Assembly: GCF_006715145.1 (NCBI RefSeq)
Contig: NZ_VFMR01000001.1
Coordinates: forward strand, 3,100,001 to 3,164,000
DNA from: Microbacterium sp. SLBN-146
GTDB taxonomy: Bacteria; Actinomycetota; Actinomycetes; Actinomycetales; Microbacteriaceae
DNA: 64,000 nt
Direction: 5' to 3'
Of the stretch, positions 45,474-54,384 are shown one piece after another. The notes beneath the pieces are model-generated. The model had not been told where the DNA came from. It saw only the letters and a program-made list of their open reading frames with translations, and did not search any database. The translations under genes were made by a program, and so were the position numbers. How positions within the stretch are numbered: position 1 is the first letter of the stretch; each line of letters starts with the position of its first letter.

Positions 45474-45523
45474 AATCACAGTGATTTACTTGCGTTGACA
45501 CGCGATAACTTCCGTGACAGCGT
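45474..45523 (+). promoter_or_regulatory. Promoter region of the LysM gene with MtrA-like site
   Basis: TTGACA (45495-45500), a 17-bp spacer, then CAGCGT (45518-45523) make a good sigma-70-type promoter. Directly upstream is the palindrome AATCAC-A-GTGATT (45474-45486), with a further ATCAC at 45466-45470. The sequence is close to the TCACAG/GATTT form remembered for MtrA sites at mycobacterial wall-hydrolase genes. Confidence 0.45.
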
Positions 45524-45547
45524 GGTCGAAGCCGACTGGGAGGCCTC

Positions 45548-46729
45548 TTGACTACCGACATCGCACACGCATCCGAACGCGACGTACGCGGCTTCGCCGG
45601 ACCCGTGGCATTCGCGGGCTCTCTCGCGATTCTCCTGAGCGCCGCGCCCGCTTCTGCCGTGACGCCCGCGTCGGGGGACGCGGCGCATGTGGCTAGCCCG
45701 ACCGGGCAGCTCCCTCGCCTGGTCGCCCTGCCCCGCGTCGCCAACGCGGCTCCCGACACCTACACGGTCGCGGCCGGCGACACGGTGAGCACCATCGCGG
45801 CACGGTTCGGCCTGCGAACCGCTGACGTGCTGGCCCTCAACGGACTCTCGTGGTCGTCCTCGGTCATCTATCCGGGACAGTCCCTCAGGCTCACGGGGGC
45901 GTCCTCCCCTGCGCCGCCCGCGGCCTCGACCCCTGCCCCGTCGACGACCATCCAGACCGGCGACACGGTGTCCGCCATCGCCGCGCGCCACGGAGTCTCC
46001 ACGCAGGCTCTCCTCGACGCGAACGGGCTCACCTGGTCTTCCATCATCTATCCGGGCCAGGCGCTGAACCTACCGGGGAACGCGTCCCAGACTCCGCCCA
46101 CCCCGCCGGCCCCGGCGCCTGCTCCCCCCGCCGGGGCGTCATACACCGTGCAATCCGGCGACACCATCAGTGCGATTGCGCAGCGTCACGGCGCCTCGAC
46201 GCAGGCGGTCCTCGACGCGAACGGGCTGACGCGCGACGCCGTCATCTATCCCGGACAGTCGATCGCCCTTCCGGGCGCTATGACGCTCGCTTCGGCACCA
46301 GCACCAGCACCGTCGGTCTCCGGTCTCGATGCCGAGCAGGTGGCCAACGCCCGCATCATCATCGAGGTCGGGCGAGAGCTCGGTGTTCCCGACCGGGGCA
46401 TCGCGATCGCCCTCGGCACGGCGATGCAGGAGTCATGGATCCGCAATCTCGATTGGGGTGACCGCGATTCGCTGGGGCTCTTCCAGCAGCGGCCCAGCAC
46501 GGGATGGGGCTCGGCGGAGCAGATCCGCGATCCCCACCGATCGACGCGCGTGTTCTACGGCGGACCCGGCGACCCCAACGGCAGCGCGACACGCGGCTTG
46601 CTCGACATTCCGGGATGGGACGCCATGAGCTACGCGCAGGCGGCCCAGGCCGTGCAGATCTCGGCGTATCCGGATCGTTACGCACAGTGGGAAGAGCCTG
46701 CCTACGCGTGGCTCTCCGCCCTCGGCTGA
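45548..46729 (+). CDS. Secreted LysM protein with C-terminal lysozyme/transglycosylase-like domain
   Basis: 393 residues from TTG 45548, with GGGAGG 4 nt upstream. A signal peptide ends near ASAVTPASG (about residue 36). Three LysM peptidoglycan-binding modules follow (about 68-118, 134-178 and 196-240), each ending IYPGQ plus a hydrophobic residue, joined by Pro/Ala linkers. The C-terminal domain (AMQESWIRNLDWGDRDSLGLFQQRP) has a Glu typical of lysozyme-like folds. It probably cuts or remodels the wall outside the cell. Confidence 0.85.
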   Translation: MTTDIAHASERDVRGFAGPVAFAGSLAILLSAAPASAVTPASGDAAHVASPTGQLPRLVALPRVANAAPDTYTVAAGDTVSTIAARFGLRTADVLALNGLSWSSSVIYPGQSLRLTGASSPAPPAASTPAPSTTIQTGDTVSAIAARHGVSTQALLDANGLTWSSIIYPGQALNLPGNASQTPPTPPAPAPAPPAGASYTVQSGDTISAIAQRHGASTQAVLDANGLTRDAVIYPGQSIALPGAMTLASAPAPAPSVSGLDAEQVANARIIIEVGRELGVPDRGIAIALGTAMQESWIRNLDWGDRDSLGLFQQRPSTGWGSAEQIRDPHRSTRVFYGGPGDPNGSATRGLLDIPGWDAMSYAQAAQAVQISAYPDRYAQWEEPAYAWLSALG

Positions 46730-46787
46730 TGCTTCGACGGCACCTGTCCAGGGTGAGCCGTTGCGGGGGCTCACGCCCCATCCTCCG

Positions 46788-46793
46788 TAGACT
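46788..46793 (+). promoter_or_regulatory. -10 box TAGACT of pknL
   Basis: TAGACT ends 6 nt before GTG 46800, giving a leaderless message. A small dyad, GGGGC-TCAC-GCCCC, lies just upstream. Confidence 0.5.
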
Positions 46794-46799
46794 TTCCGC

Positions 46800-48734
46800 G
46801 TGAGCACGAGTCAGCAGACGGATCCGCTGATCGGCCGTCTGGTCGACGGCCGATACCGCGTGCGTGCTCGTATCGCGCGGGGCGGCATGGCGACGGTCTA
46901 CGTCGCGACCGACCTCCGCCTCGAGCGCCGCATCGCGCTCAAGGTGATGCACGGCCATCTGAGCGATGACACTGTGTTCCAGAGTCGGTTCATCCAGGAA
47001 GCGCGTGCCGCCGCACGGCTGGCAGATCCGCATGTCGTGAACGTGTTCGACCAGGGCCAGGACGGCGACATGGCCTACCTCGTCATGGAGTACCTGCCGG
47101 GTATCACTCTGCGCGAACTCATCCGCGAGCAGAAGCGTCTGAGCGTGCCGCAGGCCATCACGATCATGGATGCCGTTCTGTCGGGCCTCGCCGCCGCACA
47201 CCGCGCGGGAATCGTACATCGCGACGTGAAGCCCGAGAACGTCCTCCTCGCCGAGGACGGTCGCGTCAAGATCGGCGACTTCGGGCTCGCCCGCGCGACG
47301 ACCGCCAACACCGCGACGGGCGCACAGCTGCTCGGGACGATCGCCTACCTCGCGCCCGAGCTCGTCACACGCGGCACCGCCGACGCGCGCAGCGACATCT
47401 ATGCGCTCGGCATCATGCTCTACGAGCTGCTGACGGGTGAGCAGCCCTACAAAGGCGAGCAGCCGATGCAGATCGCCTTCCAGCACGCGACCGATTCTGT
47501 GCCGCGGCCCAGCGCGAAGAACCCGTCGATCCCCGAGCAGCTGGACGAGCTCGTCCTCTGGGCGACGGAGCGCTCACCCGACGATCGGCCCGTCGATGCC
47601 CGCGAGATGCTCGATCGCCTCCGCGAGATCGAGAGCGAACTCGGCGTCGCCCCCGAGAGAGCGCGGACAGCCACGACGGGGATCATCCGCGACGAAGGCC
47701 TCTCCTCCGACGACCTGACCCAGGTGATCCCGGCGACGGGCGGGATCACGACGGTGCCCACGTCCGACGCCGACAACGGCGCGCGATTGCGGCGCGCCAC
47801 GAAGCGGCGCGCCGCGAAGGGCGTATGGATCGTCCTGCTCGTCCTCCTTCTCGCGGCGGGCGCCGGTGGCGCCGGGTGGTGGTTCGGTTCGGGGCCGGGA
47901 TCGCTCGTCGTCGTGCCGTCGGTCACGGGCACGTTCGCCGAGGCGCAAGCCCGACTCCTCCAAGACACGCTCATCGCGGTCGAGCGCGAAGAGCACAGCC
48001 TCGACATCGCGGCCGGGCAGGTCATCCGCACCGACCCGGGGGCGGGCGACCGGGTCGACCGCGAGACCTCCGTGGATGTCTACGTGTCCCTGGGCCCCGC
48101 GCCCGTGACCTTCGAAGCCTTCAGCGGGAGATCCGAGGCCGACGCGCGCACGATCCTCGGCGACGCCTTCATCGACGTGGCCGAGGACAACACGACGTTC
48201 TACACCGAGCGCGAAGCAGGGACCGTCGTCGGCGTCATGATCCAGCCGGCCGACGGTTCGGAACCCGTCGAGTGCGGCGACGGCTGCACGGTTCGGCAGG
48301 GAGACTCCGCGACACTGTGGGTCTCGCTCGGCGGTCTTCCGTCGGTCGTCGGCGAATCGGCGGACAGCGCACGACGCATCCTCACCGATGCGGGACTGCA
48401 GGTGGCCGAGGGCGTCACGGAGGAAGCGAGCAACGAGATCGCCCGCGGCGATGTCATTCGCACAAGCGATCGAGAGGGCGGCGGATGGTGGCGCCCCGGC
48501 GACCCGATCTCGCTCGTCGTCTCCTCAGGTCCCCCGCTCTTCCCGATCCCCGATGTCGAGGGCGAGACGCTGGGCGATGCCCGCCGCATGCTCGAGGACG
48601 CCGGATTCCGTGTCGCATACAACTCCGCCTGGGACGTCTTCCCGATCGCGCGGGTGACGTCGCAGGACCCTCAGGCGGACACCCAGCACGTCAAGGGGAC
48701 GACGGTGCGCCTCGAACTGAGCTTCACCGACTGA
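46800..48734 (+). CDS. pknL: PASTA-domain Ser/Thr protein kinase, PknL type
   Basis: 644 residues from GTG 46800. The cytoplasmic kinase domain has the Gly loop IARGGMATVY, catalytic Lys48 (ALKVMHG), HRDVKPEN (D142) and DFGLAR. A basic juxtamembrane link and one TM helix (about 341-363) lead to four outer PASTA repeats that would sense muropeptides or lipid II. PknL identity is inferred from neighbours: a polyprenyl synthase, an Rv2175c-type gene and class II DAHP synthase flank it as in mycobacteria. Corynebacterial PknL also carries PASTA repeats. Confidence 0.92.
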   Translation: MSTSQQTDPLIGRLVDGRYRVRARIARGGMATVYVATDLRLERRIALKVMHGHLSDDTVFQSRFIQEARAAARLADPHVVNVFDQGQDGDMAYLVMEYLPGITLRELIREQKRLSVPQAITIMDAVLSGLAAAHRAGIVHRDVKPENVLLAEDGRVKIGDFGLARATTANTATGAQLLGTIAYLAPELVTRGTADARSDIYALGIMLYELLTGEQPYKGEQPMQIAFQHATDSVPRPSAKNPSIPEQLDELVLWATERSPDDRPVDAREMLDRLREIESELGVAPERARTATTGIIRDEGLSSDDLTQVIPATGGITTVPTSDADNGARLRRATKRRAAKGVWIVLLVLLLAAGAGGAGWWFGSGPGSLVVVPSVTGTFAEAQARLLQDTLIAVEREEHSLDIAAGQVIRTDPGAGDRVDRETSVDVYVSLGPAPVTFEAFSGRSEADARTILGDAFIDVAEDNTTFYTEREAGTVVGVMIQPADGSEPVECGDGCTVRQGDSATLWVSLGGLPSVVGESADSARRILTDAGLQVAEGVTEEASNEIARGDVIRTSDREGGGWWRPGDPISLVVSSGPPLFPIPDVEGETLGDARRMLEDAGFRVAYNSAWDVFPIARVTSQDPQADTQHVKGTTVRLELSFTD

Positions 48735-48787
48735 TCGCCGATCCGGCACCGCTCACGGCGGGACCCGAGTCGGCTCGACGACCTGAG

Positions 48788-50128
48788 TCAGCTCGACTTC
48801 TCGAGCTCCTCGGCGACGAGGAAGGCGAGCTCGAGCGACTGCATGTGGTTCAGCCGCGGGTCGCACAGCGACTCGTAGCGTGTCGCGAGAGTCGCCTCGT
48901 CGATGTGCTCCGACCCGCCCAGGCACTCCGTGACGTCGTCTCCCGTGAGCTCGACGTGGATGCCGCCGGGGAACGTTCCGACGGACCGGTGAGCATCGAA
49001 GAAGCCGCGCACTTCGTCCACGACGTCGTCGAACCGACGAGTCTTGTATCCCGTGGGGGTCGTGATGCCGTTCCCGTGCATGGGGTCGGTGACCCACAGC
49101 GGGGTCGCGCCGGAGTCTTTGACCGCTTGCAGGAGAGGCGGAAGGGCGTCGCGGATCTTTCCCGCCCCCATCCGCGTGATGAAGGTGAGTCGGCCGGGCT
49201 CGCGCTCCGGGTCGAGCTTGTCGATGAGCTCCAGGACCGTCTCGGGGGAGGTCGTCGGGCCCAGCTTGACCCCGATGGGGTTGCGGATCTTGGAGAAGTA
49301 GTCGACGTGCGCGCCATCGAGCTCGCGCGTGCGCTCACCGATCCACAGGAAGTGGGCCGAGGTGTTGTACGGGGTTCCCGTCCGCGAGTCGATGCGGGTC
49401 ATCGGGCGCTCGTAGTCCATGAGGAGACCCTCGTGGCCCGTGTAGAACTCGACGCGACGCAGCTCGTCGAAGTCGGCGCCCGCGGCCTCCATGAACTTGA
49501 TCGCGCGATCGATCTCGTTCGCAAGTCGTTCGTACTGCTGGTTGGCGGGGTTCTGCGCGAAGCCCTTGTTCCAGGAGTGCACTTCGCGGAGATCGGCGAA
49601 GCCGCCCTGCGTGAAGGCGCGAATGAGATTGATGGTCGACGCTGCCGTGTGGTAGCCCTTGAGCAGCCGCTGCGGGTCGGCCTGGCGTGAGGCCTCGGTG
49701 AAGTCGTAGCCGTTCACGATGTCGCCGCGGTAGGCGGGGAGCGTGACGTCGCCGCGCGTCTCGTTGTCGCTCGAACGCGGTTTCGCGAACTGGCCGGCCA
49801 TGCGCCCCATCTTCACGACGGGCATCGACGCGCCGTAGGTGAGGACGACGGCCATCTGCAGCACCGTCTTGATGCGGTTGCGGATCTGCTCGGCGGTCGC
49901 GCCGGCGAACGTCTCGGCGCAGTCGCCGCCCTGGAGGAGGAAGGCGCGGCCCGAGGCGGCACGCGCGAGGCGGTCGCGCAGGTTGTCGACCTCGCCGGCG
50001 AACACGAGGGGCGGCAGCGACGCGATCTCGGCGGACACCGCCGCAACGGCGTCGGCGTCGGGCCACGAAGGCTGCTGCTTGATGGGCAGAGTCCGCCAGT
50101 GATCGAGCGCGCCGAGGTGCTGAAGCAT
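48788..50128 (-). CDS. aroG: Class II 3-deoxy-7-phosphoheptulonate synthase
   Basis: 446 residues. It joins PEP and erythrose 4-phosphate, the first step to aromatic amino acids. Class II motifs are FLLQGGDCAETFAG, PVVKMGRMAGQFAKPRS, GDIVNGYDFTEASR, FYTGHEGLLMDYE and WVTDPMHGNGI (metal and substrate site). A TAGACT box 6 nt upstream fixes the ATG. It is convergent with pknL. Confidence 0.97.
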   Translation of the reverse strand: MLQHLGALDHWRTLPIKQQPSWPDADAVAAVSAEIASLPPLVFAGEVDNLRDRLARAASGRAFLLQGGDCAETFAGATAEQIRNRIKTVLQMAVVLTYGASMPVVKMGRMAGQFAKPRSSDNETRGDVTLPAYRGDIVNGYDFTEASRQADPQRLLKGYHTAASTINLIRAFTQGGFADLREVHSWNKGFAQNPANQQYERLANEIDRAIKFMEAAGADFDELRRVEFYTGHEGLLMDYERPMTRIDSRTGTPYNTSAHFLWIGERTRELDGAHVDYFSKIRNPIGVKLGPTTSPETVLELIDKLDPEREPGRLTFITRMGAGKIRDALPPLLQAVKDSGATPLWVTDPMHGNGITTPTGYKTRRFDDVVDEVRGFFDAHRSVGTFPGGIHVELTGDDVTECLGGSEHIDEATLATRYESLCDPRLNHMQSLELAFLVAEELEKSS

Positions 50129-50134
50129 CCGATC

Positions 50135-50140
50135 AGTCTA
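50135..50140 (-). promoter_or_regulatory. -10 box TAGACT of aroG
   Basis: TAGACT on the minus strand ends 6 nt before ATG 50128, giving a leaderless message. Confidence 0.5.
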
Positions 50141-50179
50141 TCGCCGGACGACACCCCTCACGGCCGTCGTGACAGGCGT

Positions 50180-50866
50180 TCACGACCTCGTCTTCAACCG
50201 GTCCTTCACGGTGGACGCGTAGACGTCTTCGTACTCCTGCTCCCCCAGCCGCTGAAGGGCGACCATGATCTCGTCGGTGACGGAGCGAAGAATGTACCGG
50301 TCGCTCTCCATCCCGGTGAAGCGCGAGAAGTCCAGGGGCTCTCCGATGACGACACCGACGCGCGCGACGCGCGGGATCCGTGTGCCGATCGGCATCATCG
50401 TGTCGGTGTCCACCATGACGACAGGGACGACGGGCACGTGTGCTTCCAGCGCCATCCGGGCGATGCCCGTCCGTCCGCGATAGAGCTTTCCGTCAGGGCT
50501 TCGCGTGCCTTCGGGATAGATGCCCAGGAGATCCCCGCGCCCGAGAACCTGAAGTCCCGTATTGAGAGAGGCTTCGGACGCCTTACCACCCGACCGGTCG
50601 ATGGGAAGCTGCCCCGTCGCCTTGAAGAACACGCGGGTCGCCCACCCCTTGAGCCCTTTGCCCGTGAAGTAGTCGCTCTTCGCGAGGAACGACACGGGCC
50701 GGTCGATCATCAGCGGGAGGAAGATCGAGTCGACGAACGAGAGGTGGTTGCTCGCGAGGATCGCCGCGCCGGTCGGGGGGACGTTGCGGCGCCCCACGAT
50801 CCAGGGACGGAAGATCGCCTTGACGACAGGCCCGATGACGACGTACTTCATGAGCCAGTAGAACAT
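50180..50866 (-). CDS. plsC: 1-acyl-sn-glycerol-3-phosphate acyltransferase
   Basis: 228 residues. Acyltransferase motif I is ASNHLSFVDSIF (NHxxxxD), followed by RPVSFLAKSDYF and the motif III region LGIYPEGTRSPDGKLYRGR. It acylates lysophosphatidate to phosphatidate at the membrane. It starts 3 bp after the ROK kinase gene, so the pair is one operon. Confidence 0.93.
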   Translation of the reverse strand: MFYWLMKYVVIGPVVKAIFRPWIVGRRNVPPTGAAILASNHLSFVDSIFLPLMIDRPVSFLAKSDYFTGKGLKGWATRVFFKATGQLPIDRSGGKASEASLNTGLQVLGRGDLLGIYPEGTRSPDGKLYRGRTGIARMALEAHVPVVPVVMVDTDTMMPIGTRIPRVARVGVVIGEPLDFSRFTGMESDRYILRSVTDEIMVALQRLGEQEYEDVYASTVKDRLKTRS

Positions 50867-50869
50867 CGG

Positions 50870-51811
50870 CTACTCCCCGGTCGCGGCGAGGTCCGCGACG
50901 CCGATGAGTCCGGCGTCGTTGCCGAGCTCCGCGATCGCGAACGATGCCGTCGGGCGTTCTCCGTATCCCGGGAGCGATGTCTCGTACGCCAGCCGGACGG
51001 GCGCCAGCAGATCGTCGCCCAGTTGAGCGACGCCTCCGCCGATGACGAACAGCTCGGGGTCCAGCACGGCCTGGAATCCGCCGCACGCTTCGCCGAGCGC
51101 CGTGGCGACGCGACGCAGCGCTTCGACGGCACCGGGGTCGCCAGCCAGGACGAGACGCGAGATGGCAGGACCCTTGATCGTCCCCTTCTCGCTTCGCAGC
51201 TTCACGAGCTCGGCGCCGATCCCGTGCGGCTCCGCGTCGGCGATCTCGTTGGCCTCGCGCTGGAGTGCGCGACCGGACGCATACTGTTCGAGGCATCCGT
51301 TCTGACCGCAGCCGCACAGGCGTCCGTCACGCGTGAAGCGCACGTGTCCGAGCTCGGCTGCGATGCCGTGTCCACCGCGGTACAGCGCGCCGTCGAGGAC
51401 GACCGCGCCACCCACCCCCGTGCCCATCGTGAGCATGAGCATGTTGTCGACATCCCGCCCTGCACCGAAGCGGAACTCGGCCCATCCGGCCGCATTGGCG
51501 TCGTTCTCGATCGTGACGGGAAGAGGGATGCCAGCCTCGAGCGTCGCTTTGAGCGGCTCGTTGCGCCACGCGATGTTCGGCGCATGGATGACGGTCGCAC
51601 GATCTTTGTCGATGAACCCCGCCGCGGCGACTCCCACAGCTGTCACGTCGTGCGCGCCGATGAAGTGCACCGCCATGTCGATGACGGCCCTCGCGAGCTC
51701 TGACGTGTCCGTCGGTGTGTCGACGCGGACCTTGTCGACGATACGGCCGGCGTCATCGACGACGCCTCCCGCGATCTTCGTCCCGCCGATGTCGATCCCG
51801 ACTCTGAGCAC
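50870..51811 (-). CDS. glk: ROK family glucokinase
   Basis: 313 residues from GTG 51811 (MLRVGIDIGGTKIAGGVVDD). The ATP loop is IDIGGTKI and the sugar site TIENDANAAGWAE. GTGVGGAVVLDGALYRGGHG follows, and the ROK zinc motif is CGCGQNGCLEQYASG. It probably phosphorylates glucose with ATP; no polyphosphate-specific feature was identified. A ribosome site (GGAGAGGG) and a TAGACT box lie upstream. The gene shares its upstream region with the divergent fadD gene. Confidence 0.92.
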   Translation of the reverse strand: MLRVGIDIGGTKIAGGVVDDAGRIVDKVRVDTPTDTSELARAVIDMAVHFIGAHDVTAVGVAAAGFIDKDRATVIHAPNIAWRNEPLKATLEAGIPLPVTIENDANAAGWAEFRFGAGRDVDNMLMLTMGTGVGGAVVLDGALYRGGHGIAAELGHVRFTRDGRLCGCGQNGCLEQYASGRALQREANEIADAEPHGIGAELVKLRSEKGTIKGPAISRLVLAGDPGAVEALRRVATALGEACGGFQAVLDPELFVIGGGVAQLGDDLLAPVRLAYETSLPGYGERPTASFAIAELGNDAGLIGVADLAATGE

Positions 51812-51852
51812 CGTTGTCCCTCTCCGACCGGCGCGGGCGCGACGGCGACAAA

Positions 51853-51858
51853 AGTCTA
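51853..51858 (-). promoter_or_regulatory. -10 box TAGACT of glk-plsC
   Basis: TAGACT on the minus strand, 41 nt before GTG 51811. Confidence 0.45.
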
Positions 51859-51903
51859 GCCGTCGGGCTCCCCCGCTCGTGGCAGCGAGACTCCGGTTCA
51901 ACT

Positions 51904-51920
51904 ACACTGAGATTCAGTGT
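51904..51920. promoter_or_regulatory. Palindrome ACACTGA-N3-TCAGTGT between glk and fadD
   Basis: Perfect 7-bp arms with a 3-bp centre, 46 bp from the glk -10 box and 38 bp from the fadD -10 box. Its form suits a TetR-family operator. No regulator gene is adjacent. Confidence 0.5.
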
Positions 51921-51957
51921 CATCGAGATCTTCCCGTCGTGGCGAACCCCGCCGCGA

Positions 51958-51963
51958 TAGACT
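51958..51963 (+). promoter_or_regulatory. -10 box TAGACT of fadD
   Basis: TAGACT, 53 nt before GTG 52017. The leader carries the GAAGGAG ribosome site. Confidence 0.45.
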
Positions 51964-52016
51964 CGGAGCCACTCGACACACCGCTGTAGAACCACACCGG
52001 TACCGAAGGAGTTGCC

Positions 52017-53843
52017 GTGGTCCAATTCGAAGTACCCGCGATCGTTCCCGCCGATCCGCAGGCAAACATCACCGACCTCCTCGTCGAGAGGGTGAAGAAG
52101 ACGCCCAACCTGGCGCTCTTCGCCGTTCCTGACGGCGCCGGTTGGAGGGACATCACCGCCGCAGAGTTCCACGCGCAGGTGATCGCCCTCGCAAAGGGTC
52201 TCGTCGCAGGGGGCATCGAGCCCGGCGACAAGGTCGGCTTCATCGCGCGGACGACGTACGACTGGACGCTCGTCGACATGGCGATCTTCTTCGCCGGTGC
52301 CGTCATGGTCCCCATCTACGAGACGAGCTCTCCCGCGCAGATCCTGTGGAACCTGACCGATTCGGGCGCTGTGGCCTGCATCATCGAGTCCACCGATCAC
52401 AGCGCTCGACTCGATGAGGTTCGGGCCGAACTCCCCCTCATCCGGTCTGTCTGGGCAATGCACACAGGAGATCTCGACAAGCTCGCCGAGCAGGGCAAGA
52501 ACGTTTCCGACGAGGAGATCGAGCGTCGCCGGAACCTCGCGGTCGGGGCAGACATCGCGACGCTCATCTACACGTCGGGGTCGACAGGTCGCCCGAAGGG
52601 CTGCGTTCTGACCCACAGCAACTTCGTCGAGCTCGTGCGAAACTCCGCGAAGTCGCTCGAAGAAGTCGTCTCGACCCCCGGAGCATCGACGCTCCTCTTC
52701 ATCACGACAGCCCACATCTTCGCGCGGTTCATCTCGATCCTCGACATCCACGCGGGAGTGAAGACCGGTCATCAGCCGGACACGAAGCAGCTTCTCCCGG
52801 CTCTCGGCTCGTTCAAGCCGACGTTCCTCCTCGCAGTCCCCCGGGTCTTCGAGAAGGTCTACAACTCGGCGGAGCAGAAGGCCGAAGCAGGGGGTAAGGG
52901 AAAGATCTTCCGCGCTGCCGCCCACACGGCTGTCGAGCACTCGCGTCTGCTCGAAGAAGGCAAGAAGGTCCCGCTCGGCATGCGGATCAAGTTCGCACTG
53001 TTCGATCGACTGGTCTACAGCAAGCTGCGGGAGGCGATGGGCGGGCGCGTCGTCTACGCCGTGTCCGGCTCGGCACCGCTCGGCCCCCGCCTCGGCCACT
53101 TCTTCCACAGCCTCGGCGTCGTCATCCTCGAGGGCTACGGCCTGACGGAGACGACCGCACCCGCGACGGTCAACCTCGCGAAGAAGTCCAAGATCGGTAC
53201 CGTCGGCCCCGTGCTCCCGGGTGTCGGTATCCGTCTGGGTGAGGACGGCGAAGTGCAGGTGCGGGGCGTCAACGTCTTCAAGGAGTACTGGCGCAATCCC
53301 GAGGCCACCGCCGACGCTTTCGACGGCGACTGGTTCAAGACGGGCGATCTGGGCTCGTTCGACGACGAAGGCTTCCTCAAGATCACGGGCCGCAAGAAGG
53401 AGATCATCGTGACGGCCGGTGGCAAGAACGTCGCTCCGGCGGCGCTCGAAGACCCGATCCGCGCCAACCCGATCATCGGTCAGGTCGTCGTCGTGGGTGA
53501 TCAGAAGCCCTTCATCGCGGCCCTCGTGACGCTCGACTCCGAGATGCTGCCGACGTGGCTCGGGAACAACGGACTGCCCGCCGACCTCTCGCTGACAGAC
53601 GCGGCGAAGAACCCGGCCGTCCGCGCAGAGGTGCAGCGCGCGATCGATGAAGCGAACAAGCACGTCTCCAGAGCGGAGTCGATCCGCAAGTTCACGATTC
53701 TTGCGAACGAGTGGACGGAAGCGAGCGGACACCTGACGCCCAAGATGAGCATCAAGCGCAACGTCATCACCGAGGACTTCGCCGACGAGATCGCAGAGAT
53801 CTACGCGGTGCCCGTCACGACGACGAACGTCTCGCTCGGCTGA
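52017..53843 (+). CDS. fadD: Long-chain fatty acid--CoA ligase (FadD15 type)
   Basis: 608 residues from GTG 52017, with GAAGGAG 5 nt upstream. AMP-binding signature: LIYTSGSTGRPKGCVLTHSN. Later motifs are EGYGLTETTAPATVN, WFKTGDLGSFDDEGFLKITGR and KKEIIVTAGGKNVAP. It activates fatty acids with ATP and CoA at the membrane. Length and the REAMGGRVVYAVSGSAPLG segment fit the FadD15/FACL family. The gene order matches Rv2187 in the mycobacterial locus. Confidence 0.95.
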   Translation: MVQFEVPAIVPADPQANITDLLVERVKKTPNLALFAVPDGAGWRDITAAEFHAQVIALAKGLVAGGIEPGDKVGFIARTTYDWTLVDMAIFFAGAVMVPIYETSSPAQILWNLTDSGAVACIIESTDHSARLDEVRAELPLIRSVWAMHTGDLDKLAEQGKNVSDEEIERRRNLAVGADIATLIYTSGSTGRPKGCVLTHSNFVELVRNSAKSLEEVVSTPGASTLLFITTAHIFARFISILDIHAGVKTGHQPDTKQLLPALGSFKPTFLLAVPRVFEKVYNSAEQKAEAGGKGKIFRAAAHTAVEHSRLLEEGKKVPLGMRIKFALFDRLVYSKLREAMGGRVVYAVSGSAPLGPRLGHFFHSLGVVILEGYGLTETTAPATVNLAKKSKIGTVGPVLPGVGIRLGEDGEVQVRGVNVFKEYWRNPEATADAFDGDWFKTGDLGSFDDEGFLKITGRKKEIIVTAGGKNVAPAALEDPIRANPIIGQVVVVGDQKPFIAALVTLDSEMLPTWLGNNGLPADLSLTDAAKNPAVRAEVQRAIDEANKHVSRAESIRKFTILANEWTEASGHLTPKMSIKRNVITEDFADEIAEIYAVPVTTTNVSLG

Positions 53844-53855
53844 CACGGTTCGACA

Positions 53856-53887
53856 CGAAGAGGGCCCGGATACCCGGGCCCTCTTCG
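53856..53887. terminator. Bidirectional terminator between fadD and def
   Basis: A perfect 14-bp stem CGAAGAGGGCCCGG / CCGGGCCCTCTTCG with a 4-nt loop (ATAC), placed between two convergent genes. Confidence 0.8.
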
Positions 53888-53891
53888 CATG

Positions 53892-54383
53892 TCAGAACCA
53901 GTCCGACTCGCGGATCTCCCGCATCGCGATCCGACGAGTCTCGGGCGGAAGTCGATCGAGGAAGAGGGAGCCGTCGAGGTGGTCCGTCTCGTGCTGCAGC
54001 GCTTGAGCGAGAAGCCCCTCGCCTTCGAGCACGACCTCGTTGCCGTCGAGGTCGATTCCGACGACCTTCGCCCAGGGGTGCCGGAGGGCCTCGTGCCAGA
54101 GTCCCGGAACGGACAGGCAGCCTTCAGCGACCGGCTGCGGTTCACCCGAGACCTCGACGAGCACGGGATTGATGACGTAGCCGATGTCACCGTCGATGTT
54201 GTAGCTGAAGGCACGCATGCCCACACCGATCTGGCAGGCAGCGACCCCGGCACGTCCAGGCAACGCCACTGTGTCCAGGAGGTCTTGCACGAGGGCGCGG
54301 ACACCGTCGTCGATGTGGTCGATCGGCGCGCTGGGACTGCGCAGAACGGGGTCGCCGAAGACACGGATGGGACGTACCGCCAC
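53892..54383 (-). CDS. def: Peptide deformylase
   Basis: 163 residues from GTG 54383 ([12 protein letters not shown]). It removes the formyl group from new proteins. The three motifs are [18 protein letters not shown] (Cys metal ligand) and QHETDHLDG (two His ligands and the catalytic Glu). The start lies 1 bp after the stop of the upstream ATPase gene, so its translation is probably coupled to that gene. Confidence 0.95.
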   Translation of the reverse strand: MAVRPIRVFGDPVLRSPSAPIDHIDDGVRALVQDLLDTVALPGRAGVAACQIGVGMRAFSYNIDGDIGYVINPVLVEVSGEPQPVAEGCLSVPGLWHEALRHPWAKVVGIDLDGNEVVLEGEGLLAQALQHETDHLDGSLFLDRLPPETRRIAMREIRESDWF

Positions 54384-54384
54384 C

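Noticed and set aside
45401..45547. ydaO-type (c-di-AMP) riboswitch before the LysM gene
   Set aside because: Such riboswitches often precede actinobacterial wall-hydrolase genes, but the space after the likely transcription start is only about 20 nt and no conserved riboswitch sequence is seen.
46764..46779. Small GGGGC-TCAC-GCCCC hairpin before pknL as a terminator of the LysM gene
   Set aside because: A 5-bp stem without T-run, lying within the pknL promoter; too weak to call.
48767..48797. 13-bp direct repeat GAGTCGGCTCGAC / GAGTCAGCTCGAC at the pknL-aroG junction
   Set aside because: Only two imperfect copies, one inside the aroG end; likely chance in Ser/Leu/Glu codons.
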